A program made the translations under genes and the position numbers. From positions 9,487,992 to 9,551,991 of the forward strand of contig OZ022261.1 in assembly GCA_963978905.1 (NCBI GenBank): a stretch of DNA of 64,000 nucleotides. The letters run 5' to 3'. Of the stretch, positions 46,370 through 57,239 are shown one piece after another. This DNA is from Trichostrongylus colubriformis. Taxonomy: Eukaryota > Nematoda > Chromadorea > Rhabditida > Trichostrongylidae. The notes under the pieces are model-generated. The model had not been told where the DNA came from. It saw only the letters and a program-made list of their open reading frames with translations, and made no database searches. The number at the start of each line of letters is the position of its first letter. The stretch's first letter is position 1.

Positions 46370-47080
46370 CTAAAGGCAATTCCTCACGAATGTGTAGCGA
46401 GTGTTCTTATGAGGTGAGTTCACCGTGGTGAGTTTGCGGTTGAAACGGTTATTTAGCTACTGATTTCAAGATTTTCAGCTTGGTCTACGTATTTAAAGGT
46501 AAAGGCCAAAAATAAAAACAAAAATGTATGAAGTTAGATGCGTCATCTACAACATTAATAATTAGGTTATAACCTATTTCATAAATACATTTGAGCTAAC
46601 TACTGTAGCAATCCATAGCATAAAATTCAGTGTGATGGGAATGATAATATCGTCGTTGCCATATTGAATTGTCAGCACTCAACACCGGTGACCTGACATG
46701 CCGAAACAGTTGCATGACACTCAGTTCTCATCAACCTGAAATCCTTCCTGGATTTTATAAATTTTCACTTTTTCGGTTTTTTTAACGTTCACCTTTCAGC
46801 TCGCTCATCTTCATGTCACGTCCGACTGAACCAGTTTCATAAAGCATATGTGTGAATGATTAGAGGGCGGTGACACGTTTCTATTGTGCTCTCAGCTTCT
46901 CACGTTCCACAAACCGCAACTGCTTCACCACCCAGCGAAAGTCCCATCATGGATCGATCATATGACGGCAGGTTCTGGCACGAATTCCATCTGTTTCACC
47001 GAGACTGACTGGCTTCTCTCATATGAATTACAAATATACGCGAACATCTCCAACAAAGATCCTAAATACTGTAGGTGAGT
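46370..47080. other. No gene seen
   Basis: AT-rich, with no exon or repeat that I can support. Confidence 0.4.
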
Positions 47081-47096
47081 GGTATTAGTCGGTGGG

Positions 47097-47238
47097 GTCG
47101 CCTTCATGCCTTGCGGTGCCGGCGACAGAGCATGGCTGGGTAATGTCTGCGCCTCCTCCTGTGCCACAGTACCTCGCTGTCTTTCAACGCAGCCACGCTC
47201 TGTCGCCCGGCAATACACCGCAAAGCATGAAGGACGCC
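47097..47238. mobile_element. Foldback element with ~45-bp arms
   Basis: GTCGCCTTCATGCCTTGCGG then TGCCGGCGACAGAGC is matched by the complement at 47188-47238, with small gaps. The ~50-bp centre is unrelated. Confidence 0.75.
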
Positions 47239-47344
47239 TAAGGAGCTACGGCTGCTTAAAAATTGTTATTTCTCAACGTTCATCAATTGTCGAAACAGAT
47301 TCCGATCCGACGAAGACGATTTAATCAATTCCACATCTTTGAAC

Positions 47345-47420
47345 TAGGCCATGCTGGCAGAGTGATTAAGCACCAACTCCTTATAGGCGCGGTCTTCCGT
47401 GCTCGCTCCTCGCATCATAT
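47345..47420 (+). repeat. Weak tRNA-like segment
   Basis: CTGGCAGAGTGATTAAGCAC resembles the 5' half of a Leu/Ser tRNA (A-box GGCAGAGTG), but no B-box follows. Probably a tRNA relic or chance. Confidence 0.2.
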
Positions 47421-47521
47421 CTCATTTCATATTTTCACCATTATCCACTTTTCTTTATTGGCTACCGTGTCCTTCCTTCGTCCGAGATCGCTGCAATATT
47501 GATCCCCATGTACTTATAGTA

Positions 47522-48351
47522 TTGGGTCGAACCATAATTTCTGTTACACAATGACGAAAACTTCAAACTTATTTTTCTTAATTTGTGTCTAACTTCAGTC
47601 AACAAAATATGTACCGTTATAATCAACAATGTATTGCCAGCGAATAGAGAGATAATAGATGCCTTGCTTATAGAAGTCTGGGGATTTCTGGTCGAAGAAA
47701 TTCTGGAGGTCGATTTTGAGATCATCGTCATCTTTGAGCTGCCGTCCGTCGAGGAAGTGGCAGAGATCGGAATAGGTGGTAGTCAGTTGGGGCCATGTCC
47801 GGAGATTACGGTGGATGGGGGAGTTTCGTCCAAGCAAGGTCTTGGATCCTTTGACACGCCAACTCTGCCACATGTGGGCGAGCGTTGTCGTGGAGGAAGA
47901 AGTCTCGGGCCATTTTTCCGGTAAGTTTTGCGGCTACGGTATCCAATTGCCTGCAGTAGAGATCGGCAGTGACTGTTGTGTTGGGATGGTAACAGTTTTT
48001 TTTTGAAAATTTGAAAAAAATCCTCCTTGCAATTTTTTGAATTTTTTCTGTTTCAATTTGAGTCGATCGAGCCATCGGGTTGCCGCCATATGAGAGACAG
48101 TACCTGGGCCCAAGGACTGGTTGATTCGGTTAGTGGCCTTGCATGCTGAGGAACCGGGGCGGTGTTCGTGAATTTCGCCCCTCTCGCGAAATTGTCGTAG
48201 ATACACTGCTGGTTGAAGCCATAGAGAAAATGTGTTAATCAGTAGTCCTTTTCACTCACTTTATATACCCCCCACTACCGAATACTCCAGAAGTTGCCAC
48301 AGTTTTCCCCAGGAGAATAAAAAGCGTAACAGAAATTATGGTTCAACCTAA
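47522..48351 (-). mobile_element. Second, distinct mariner, internally deleted
   Basis: Inverted ends TTGGGTCGAACCATAATTTC / TTAGGTTGAACCATAATTTC, both continuing TGTTAC. TA precedes the left end; the right-hand duplication is not preserved. Minus-strand pieces include an HTH-like segment (LGPGTVSHMAATRWLDRLK), NTTVTADLYCRQLD, FFLHDNARPHVA (second Asp) and YSPDMAPTDYHLF (third Asp), in different frames. The block around the first Asp is absent. The terminal sequence differs from the 41.9-kb element, so it is another mariner family. Confidence 0.85.
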
Positions 48352-48549
48352 GATAAGGGACTGGTGATGAGCCCATCGTGGTTTTCATCGAGCACTTATG
48401 ATTCGCGTCAGATGTCCGTATCGGCGGAATTCCGTCAACCTCTCTTGGCTTTCTTAGCTCATTTGAATCATCTGTCAGAACTGCGAGCAGACTGAAGCTT
48501 TGCCAGAACTTCCAGGAAACAAATTAAGAAACTTGAGTATTGCTCTGTC

Positions 48550-48690
48550 CCGAAGTTATTTGTACTATTTCAGGCTTGAAAAAGGCGCTAGGGACGAAAG
48601 CTCTCTAGCATGGTTCGAAATATTCTGCAACCACCTTCTGCAATTTTCTTTGTACAAACATCACTGAGTGTTTAGAATAAAATTTTGAAG
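48550..48690. repeat. Repeat family G, fragment
   Basis: CAGGCTTGAAAAAGGCGCTA then GGGACGAAAGCT matches the centre of the 5.6-kb foldback element, followed by the diverged right arm. Confidence 0.6.
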
Positions 48691-48699
48691 TTGTGCAGT

Positions 48700-51600
48700 G
48701 TTTCATACACATTACTCCGAAAGCACTTCAACAGACGAGGGCTTTCCAAACTAATTTTTCACATCTTGCAGGGTCACATGCAGGAAACCAAAAGTGCTCA
48801 TTCCACAGAATGATTCTTCAAGTGCCGAAAAGGCCTGAAAGATTATTGGAAAGAACAGCTTTAACCAGCTCAGTGCACTTTTCCAACTGTGATATTCAGT
48901 ATATGCATAGGACTTCAATCAAACTTGCAACGAAATCAGTGCCTGAGCTGGGTTGTAAATGAGCTTAAATGAGCTGCCACCTTAAATACTTATAAAGGAG
49001 AATGGAAGTACAACAGCGGTTCTTATTTCACAACTATCGCGGCGCTTTTTTCCACTGCCTTTCTTCTACAGCCATCCTAAGCGAGGAATCGGCTCTTCTG
49101 TTTTTCTCTCATGTCTTAAAAGGTCAAATAATCGTACTTTTTGACATTATGTTGCAAAAATATTTACTGCCATTTTACAATAATTGCTCTTTTTCACATC
49201 TATTCTTTGCACGGAAAACCAGGCCCAAGTCTCTTTGCGGGACACCTGTTTTTCTGGAATTTTAAGAATACTTTTTATGTTTTATATCTCTCACGTTCAT
49301 AATTCGAAAAGTGAATTTTTGAATCGAATAAATAGTAAATTTAAAGTCAAATTGTCGCAACTTAACTGCTACTACGGCTCCCGCCTTCGCCTTGGAGCCC
49401 AGTCGGTACCCAGGAAAATGCTCACCTCGTGAAACCGTCTTTTTTATCAAGCAGAGAGATTGAAGTAATCAGAATGAACTGTTCACTTGCACTGTGTATC
49501 GCGCCCTTTTACAAACCCTACCCACAGTAGTTTCTGAAAAATTCCAGGGAAATGTGGGAGAGTGTGGCAAAGTTTCTCCTATAAATTGGTATTCAACACA
49601 AGGCATCACTTTCTTCAAGCTTTTAATAAGTGTATGCTGAACACCATAGATGCAATACACAGTAATAGAATGATTCAAATAATCTTTGAATTTTTTTAAA
49701 TCTTTGAATAAAAAACTCCCGGAAATACCTTTTACCCCTGTTTGGTACACTTCAGAAGACATCTAGTGAAATGTAGACCTAAGTTGTTTTTAATACATGT
49801 TCCCCAGCGAAACAAGTTTGGAAAAGATGATCCACGTCCGGATGAAGCTCTACGTAATGAAGGGGAATGTTTGTACCACAGAAATACGATTACCATTTGA
49901 AATTTAGGGAATCGGTTATTCATGCATCGAGTGTGTCCTACATGGCAGTCTGATAGAAAAAATATCAAAGCATTTGAAGTGAACAACAGCAAATGAATTT
50001 TTTTGGAATGGGTCCAGAACGTCAGTCGTCGGCATCACAACAGCACTGGAGCATTGTGTCCACCTTAATTGATTGAATAATCGTCCCCTTGTGTATGTTT
50101 ACGTGTGCTCGATCTGCACGCCCAAAACCATCAAGTGAATAAAAATGCTTTACAATTTGCCGTTTTTATTGGCTTTTCCTCGTCGTGCCAACATTTCTCA
50201 ACACCTCAGGTAAGTAATGTCTGCTCAAGTCAGCTTTCTGAATTGTTATCATATTTTTAAATTATTTTCCGTTTTTTTTTCCTGTAGGTTAGTGAGGCAG
50301 CCCTTGGTATACTGGCAATATAAACAAATATTATATGCAATCTCAAAGTTCGAATGGGTATTACGCCCAATCTAAGAAAACCGCGTAGATCTGGATGGAC
50401 GTCGAAGGTGATTACTTGCTAGTTACTACTTCGGTAAAAGTTGTTTGTGCTGTCCACATGTTCATACCTGTTCTCTGAGCATACTCTCCGGTAAAAGTTG
50501 TTTTTGCCGTACAGATATTTAGACCTGTTCTCTAAGCAATTTCTCTGGTGGTTCGACTACACAGAGCCACAATGTATTTGGTTTCAGCAAATGCCCACCG
50601 GTCAAATATTTGAATATTTTCCTAACCCTTCGCGAAACATTTGAAACATCTGCTAATTTTTATTAGCTTGGTAATTTAACCAGACTAGATCACGCATAAT
50701 TGCGTTCTCAAATAATAAATTCGAGCTATTCGATTCCGCTCGAATAGAGCACTTCTTTTATTTTGAAGTCTTTGTGGGCGGAGCTTGCACTTCGTGGTCT
50801 TATGAAAGAAGACCCCTATTTAGGGAGTGGGCTCTTCAATTATGAACAGTTTCGGAATCTATTTGATAAAATTTATTTTTTTAACGGAATGAGAGCTCTG
50901 TGGTTCGGGTCCCTCAGGTGATCCTGCAGGGACTTCAGAAATCATACAGAGTTTTGGATTTTCGAAAGCATGTATTACAGGACCCAACCCCGTTTGAAGC
51001 GTGGATTTGCCGATAACTATCATTAATATCCTTGTGGCAGTTATCCATTGGACTAATTGTATATTTTTCATTTTGTACGGTATTACTTTTGCACACCAGT
51101 AGTAAAATCTTGACCATTAAACATATTCGAAGGATTCAAAATACAATTGACTTTTGATGTTTATTTTCTTTATTGTCACAAATGACTACCAAAATAGTTG
51201 ACTTTGACGAGAGACGAGTTGTAGCGTAATAACTGATGGATTAGGCAATGGAATAGCTATCCTCTCACATGGTTGTGGGGAAACAATGACTCGCGGTCAT
51301 CCAATTAGACCGACACCTAGTGACGCGCCCTCAACCGTTTCGCACTCACTGTCGCTCACCCCACTACCCCCAGCCACACCAACGAACGCCAGTAAATTTT
51401 GTCACATAGGTTTCAGTTTGCTCTCTGCCTTATTTTTGACTTCCGTCGACTTGTGAATTTTGAGTGAACTGATAATATTTTGAATTTGCACAACCGGGGG
51501 ACTTTTTATGTTTTGACTTTTTGCTGTATCCCTAGTGCCATCTTTAGTTTGGTTCCTTCCCATGAACAAATCTATAATGTCGTTAGCTCTGCTTATTTCT

Positions 51601-54600
51601 CAAATGTATCTATGATAAGTCGGTAGCTACGAAGATTCTATTAACAAGCTTCAAATATCTCATTGACAGTTTATGCAATACTCATATGTCTTTGAAAATA
51701 AACCTTGATCTTGTACCATACCGCTTTTTCCGACCCCAGCCATCAAGTCGCAGGAAAATTTTCTTGGATCTTCTTTGGTTTTGTTCTTATCTATCCTTTA
51801 CACTAAAAATTAGACCTTAATTTCTGAAAAATAATATTATACGATTTATTTACACTTGGACGTTGAATTATATCTAACTTCAAAAAATTAAGAAAAACAA
51901 AACTTCCAGCCGAAAGAAATAAAACAAAATTTGAGTTTGATGTCAGCATATCGTGGTGTTCATTGCCACCTACTCTTTTGCGTTTGAAGTCAGGCGGTAC
52001 TCGCAAGAAAATACATCGTAGTCCATCGGTTGAAATGGCCATTTCTATCGCGGGCATAGAAACTGGAACAACCGAATGAACTGTTCGGTGATGCTGGATG
52101 TCCTTCTCGGTATTTCAACCCACGGAAAATCTGGAAGTTTCCAAAAAAAAACTTGGAGAAGGAAGTCGTGAAACTTTTGGCTGATTTGCTATAATGGCAC
52201 TCTCTTCACACTCGATCACTGAGTATCATGATATCCAATACCAGTATGAAATTTCACGATTACATTCTTTTTTGGGCGCTCCCTCAATATTGCTGTTTAT
52301 GGCATTAATTAGATGATCAGTAGTATTACTCATCCGGACTTCATTCTCTATTTTGTTCACCTTTGAATTTTCCATGCAATTTTAACCATAACTTGACAAT
52401 TAGCTTAAACCTGGTCACTCCTCAATCATTACTGTTTAGTAAGACCTGAATGATTCGTTTGATCAAGAGGTAAAAGAGAGCATTTCGCTTGACCGTCGTC
52501 TCAGCTCATGGGTTCTGCTTTTTTTCAGATCACGTAACCTTAGTTATTTTCATGTTTGTGAAATTATGTGGAATTGGATGAATCTTGAATTTGTAACCAT
52601 GGAAGGTTTTTCTCGCTAGTCTTCCTCTAGACAGTTCTGACATGAGACATTTAATTTTTTCTAATGCACTTATCTATGATGTCTTTAGGTCTGCTTATAT
52701 GAACGCCATCAATTTCATCTCTTTTCACCTATTCGGTCATTAATAAGCTTCGAAGGAAACGCCAACCGAAACAGCCGCACTCCTTTCTCTAATCATTGGT
52801 TATTGTCGATACGCACTGGCTGAGCTGGTTTTAGCGTCACAGTGTGGAAGAGTGACCGGTGCTCACTAGACCGACTAGCATTCTGGGCCAACCTATATGT
52901 ATGTGTGAATGTTTATCCTGGCGGTAGGATGTGAGTTTTGGCATTGACGGTCGAACATCAACATCATTGGCGAAGCACCCAGTGGTGAGGAGCGAAATAG
53001 GCTTGGAGGAAATGAGGAGTCGTAGCGGGTAGATGAACGTCTGATGTGTGCGGGCCGTCAACCGACCAGCCTTGCGCGGTAGCGCTTGTCGTGCTAATGT
53101 GCCGGTGACGGGGTGGGCTTGGCTGCCTTGGCCTAGCCCAGGCCCGTCTGGGCTGGGCTGACTGGGCTGGATGGCTGGCTGGCTGGCAGTGTCTTTGATT
53201 GCTCGCCCGCTCCTATTAATCTAAAAAAGCTGCGCGCGGCGTTGGAAGCCGGCCAGTTATTCGCCTCCCTCTCCTCCATCCCTCACCAGAGAGAGAGGGA
53301 GTCAACCACTTCGGCCTCCTTTCTTCCTTCCCTCCACCCATCACACTTCCACTCACACCTCTTTCTCTCAAACACACACTCTTTTCTTCCAACACTACTA
53401 CATTACGAGACAACTGGTCTAATTGCCTATTGCCTATCGCCGTTCCATATATTTTGATCGGAGAAACCGAATCCACTGGCTGTGGCTGTTTTGGCGTCTG
53501 CTCAATATCTAGCCGAAAGGTTTTCCAGGCTATCTATTCATCTGAGAGCCAGTATAGCTTCTTGGGGCTGACGGCATCTGTTTATTAACTCATTTTCGCA
53601 TGAGTCATATCATATTGGATGTCTACGATTGAAACAAGACCTATAGCTGTCCTATAGCTTATAGTGGACACATGTGTCCACTCGAAATGGCGGATTGTGG
53701 CGTAGCTTGGGTGCAGTATTAATAAGACTATTATCACTTGTAATATCCTACCAAGAAGTATCTACACCAATGATCAGGCCAGTGAATCTTAAAGCTCTTT
53801 AAATGAAGCAGTTCTTCATAAGATTTTCTTTGTTAAGTCTTTTTGATGTTTTCATTGTTTTCTTTCGATTTCAACGCCCCTATTACACGCTTGTTTAGAC
53901 GAAGCAGTTTTCATGTCCTACTCAACGGCTATTTGTATGTCTATTGCTTTCACATGGTTGTTTACTTTCATATCTCCTACTGTGAATCATAGTTTTCGAT
54001 TTTGTTATAGTTACTCCTACTTACTAGCGAGAAAAAAGTGAAGGTGACGGATCAGACGCTGTAAAACATCGCTATCATAAAACTCTCTATACTCCTGAAA
54101 ACTCCTACACACTTGAACTGCTATAAAACTCGGAATCTTTCCGTGGATTTTGAAAAGCATTTTATGTGAATTATCTGCATTCTGTCGACATAACTATAAT
54201 GAATGAATCATAGCATGATAACCAACTCTTTAACGGTTTATCTCAATGGCGCAGCTTTGCAGTCGAGCAGTCCCACGGTTCAGCCCTTATCCTTGGTCGG
54301 GCATGCATTATGTACCTCTGTAGACAATACTGTCACACATCTGTGAAGATGAAGAAATTAAATGTGGAAGATTTCAAACACCATTTTTAATAAAACTATT
54401 ACTTCTATAAGGAAATGCATTCACAATACTGAATGTAAGCCAAGTGCATGGCTAACACCAGAAAACTCGATATGCTACATTGTCGCTTACCTCGTCTCCA
54501 TGAACAAAGCTTGACTGATTTTGCATACCCATTGGACTGTGGAAAATATCCAATATATCAGTTATTTCCTCAATCACTTCCTTTTTTACTTGTTTACAAA

Positions 54601-55000
54601 CATGAACAAGACGAAGCTGATTTCATCGTTTTCCATTGCCCTCTCATTTTCATGATGGCATATATGATACGTTTTATATCTTGTATTCTTATTTTTGTAA
54701 CACTTTACACCATGTTTTTTTTCTGTTATGCTTCCTGCTAACTATTATATCTCAGACTTCTACTCGCTGAACAATTTTTCCTGGTTTTACAAAGGTTATT
54801 TTGATCCTATTCTTTTGCTGAACAGCAGGAAAGAAAGGTTAAACTAAAAAAAAACTGCCGGCTGATAATTCGAGAATTTCATGAGGGGCTGTGCTATGTG
54901 TGGTAAGGCATGCGCGTAATGATCATGGAGGGCTGTTTCCGGCCTAAACAGGGGCTTCATTGCTATACATCATATTTATCCGTTCGTGGCTGCGTGAGCT
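48700..55000. other. Long stretch without a recognisable gene
   Basis: No exon with domain evidence on either strand. Notable items are a 57-bp tandem pair at 50432-50550 (GGTAAAAGTTGTTT), G/C-rich GGCTGG-type repeats at 53105-53190 followed by a CT-rich tract to 53400, and a perfect 20-bp palindrome AGTGGACACATGTGTCCACT at 53663-53682. The GC-to-CT transition at 53.1-53.4 kb could be a promoter, but no downstream coding exon is seen. Confidence 0.4.
54246..54310 (+). repeat. Weak tRNA-like segment
   Basis: ATGGCGCAGCTTTGCAGTCG followed ~20 bases later by CGGTTCAGCCC resembles A- and B-box spacing. It is not foldable into a complete cloverleaf and is probably a relic. Confidence 0.25.
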
Positions 55001-55010
55001 AACGTGAAGC

Positions 55011-55235
55011 TTGGGCATAACCAGAAGATCTGTCATTTTCAATGGGTTTCTGGTGGCAGCTTTGTTTTCCTTCGTGTGCATGTCGGTCCTAAATGTCCTT
55101 TACGTACCCTGTTCGACCGCGGACTGCGAACACGGTGCTTTAGGAGCCGTCAGCCCTTTTTACGCTCCCAACACTCCGCATTCCGATCGCGGTGTTCCAG
55201 CTGCATTCCAAGCACGTCACCAGGAGCATTACTGA
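55011..55235 (+). CDS. Candidate exon with a membrane anchor
   Basis: An open frame reads a basic stretch (GITRRS), a hydrophobic segment (VIFNGFLVAALFSFVCMSVL) and then a polar part with two cysteines (VPCSTADCEHG). This layout fits a type II membrane protein's first exon. The frame has no in-frame ATG before the anchor, an acceptor-like AACCAG lies near 55022, and a stop precedes the good donor AAG|GTAATT. Function unknown. Confidence 0.25.
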   Translation: MGITRRSVIFNGFLVAALFSFVCMSVLNVLYVPCSTADCEHGALGAVSPFYAPNTPHSDRGVPAAFQARHQEHY

Positions 55236-55799
55236 ATAAGGTAATTCCCAAACCTCAATTTATGCACTCATTGTATCTGAATCGAATAGAGCTCGTGGAA
55301 ATTGTATTTATTAGGTCAGATACATCCAATTATATCACACAATTAACTCCACAAATCTCTGTATTTATCCTTTGACCTTTATCTTTAACATAAGTAGACT
55401 ACCTACGTAGCTAATATCTTAATGTCACCAGCCTACTTATGGGAGACGTGACCCACACCACCCTGATCCCATCAGAGCAGTCGAGCTTTATCGTGATCAT
55501 ATGATCGGTTGATTCGTATAGGGCCTTTCTCGGGTCACCAGTGATTCCTACAGTATTTTTCTAGAGAACAGAAACGCTAAGTTAGCCATAGCATCCGCAC
55601 GAAACTTGATTGGGTCCACATCGTAAAAGTTTGCCTCTGCCGTTGTAGAATACGTGGCTCATCTCATCTGAAAGGTATTCACTTAACCATTACACACTCT
55701 GATAACCCTTGCATGTACTACTTAAAAAGAGCATAATTAGTAATTTAATTCCTACGGCAGCATGTTTTTATTATAGAAACGATTAAATTTAAAGTCACC

Positions 55800-56230
55800 A
55801 TTGACTTCGAAAGCGATTGAGTTTGAATGAGCCACTGAGATGGGGAGAAAATGCGAACTGAGAATACGTGCTCTCTATAGAAGGATATTTTAGTTCAGAA
55901 AAGACCATCTGAGGTGAAATTTGCATTGAAAAAAAAAATTCGCCTTGTGGACTTTGTCGCGATGTGCGCATCCTTTCAACTACCACGCACCCATATCTCG
56001 AGCTGCTGCGAGGGCGGGCCAGTTGCGCGGCTAACGGCGTAGCTCTTCCGCCGACCGCATCTATACCTCAGGGGCTAGTGATTGGTGATGACGAAGCTAC
56101 GAAAAGGATGGAGTGGGAAAAAGAGTATTCGCAATTATTATTTTTCGAAATTTCTACCGTTTCATTCCGCTCTTTCTCTACCGTCGCATTATTGCGCATT
56201 CACATTTTACAATTATTCCACAATCTGTCA
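55800..56230. repeat. Repeat family B, long copy
   Basis: TGCGAACTGAGAATACGTGC ... GCATTGAAAAAA matches 6.1-6.2 kb, and GGGGCTAGTGATTGGTGATG through TTTCATTCCGCTCTTTCTCT matches the 3' block of the 44-kb copy. Confidence 0.55.
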
Positions 56231-56358
56231 GAAATACCTTTCTGGTGCCTTCAATCGGAAATCAGAAGCGAAATGAAAAACGGGAGCTTGTCTATAGCAC
56301 AAAGTTTTTCGTTGTAGCTGGGAAGTCTCTTAGGTAGTCTTTACCCATGAGGTACCGC

Positions 56359-56379
56359 GTGCAACACATGGTGTTGCAC
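56359..56379. repeat. 21-bp near-palindrome, site 1
   Basis: GTGCAACACATGGTGTTGCA plus C. The same motif with one change is at 57112-57132. Confidence 0.8.
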
Positions 56380-57111
56380 TAGTTCCAAACCAACATTTTT
56401 TGGTTTTTTTTTGAAAAGATATCGTGGTCAAATGCTGCTACATACGTTCCCGGATATGGAGACTAACACATCTCGATCCTTGTCCTCCATAAAGCAGATA
56501 GCATTTGGACAACACGCTTTCGAACAGCATATGCAGCAAGCAATGACAAAATAAATGCACTGTTTGTGACGTTATACATATGTATACACTCCTTAAAATG
56601 GTTTTAACAATTTTTGGTGTTGAATTCTGGGTTACTATGAGATCTACTTCTTGCGTCGACATTGTTAAGGACTTGAGCAATTATAATCTTCACAAACCCA
56701 AACTGCACTACGCGCTTATTTTTATGATGATTCTGGTTAGGGCAATAATATCTCTCAGAAACCAAACATTTGCAATCAACGCCGAAGCTTCAGCTCGAGA
56801 CCATGGGGCACCGTGATTTTTGGATAGTTCCTTTTAACATCCACGCGAAAATGTTACTTTTGATTAGCAGGACCTTCAATCACCTCTACAGATCCACCTA
56901 GGATTACTCTTCTATTGGCTGTGGGGCTAACTTCCTAGTTTACAAGAATTTAATTTGTTGAGTAGTGGTGGTAAAACATGAATTGATTTTTACAGTGGTA
57001 CAATGAAAGGGTATATTTTGTTCTCCACATTCGAAGACATATCCTAGCAGTTTTGGCTCTCAGAAATCGACGCTTTCATATGACCCAAAAAAGGCGGTCC
57101 TGGGTGGCAAA

Positions 57112-57132
57112 GTGCAACACGTGGTGTTGCAC
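57112..57132. repeat. 21-bp near-palindrome, site 2
   Basis: GTGCAACACGTGGTGTTGCA plus C, about 110 bp left of the BEL/Pao coding remnants. The context around the two sites is otherwise unrelated. Confidence 0.8.
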
Positions 57133-57239
57133 GATTTGAAGAGAGCAAAAACGGCCTCGGTCCGTTATGTGTTGAGCAGCAGCTATAGTGCCTCTGCTTC
57201 CATAAAAAGATCTTTATCGTTGTGCAGCGGGTAAAGGAG

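Noticed and set aside
54448..54741. A hydrophobic 97-codon protein
   Set aside because: Same reason: a Phe/Ile/Leu-rich end in T-rich DNA, with no acceptor, signal or known motif.
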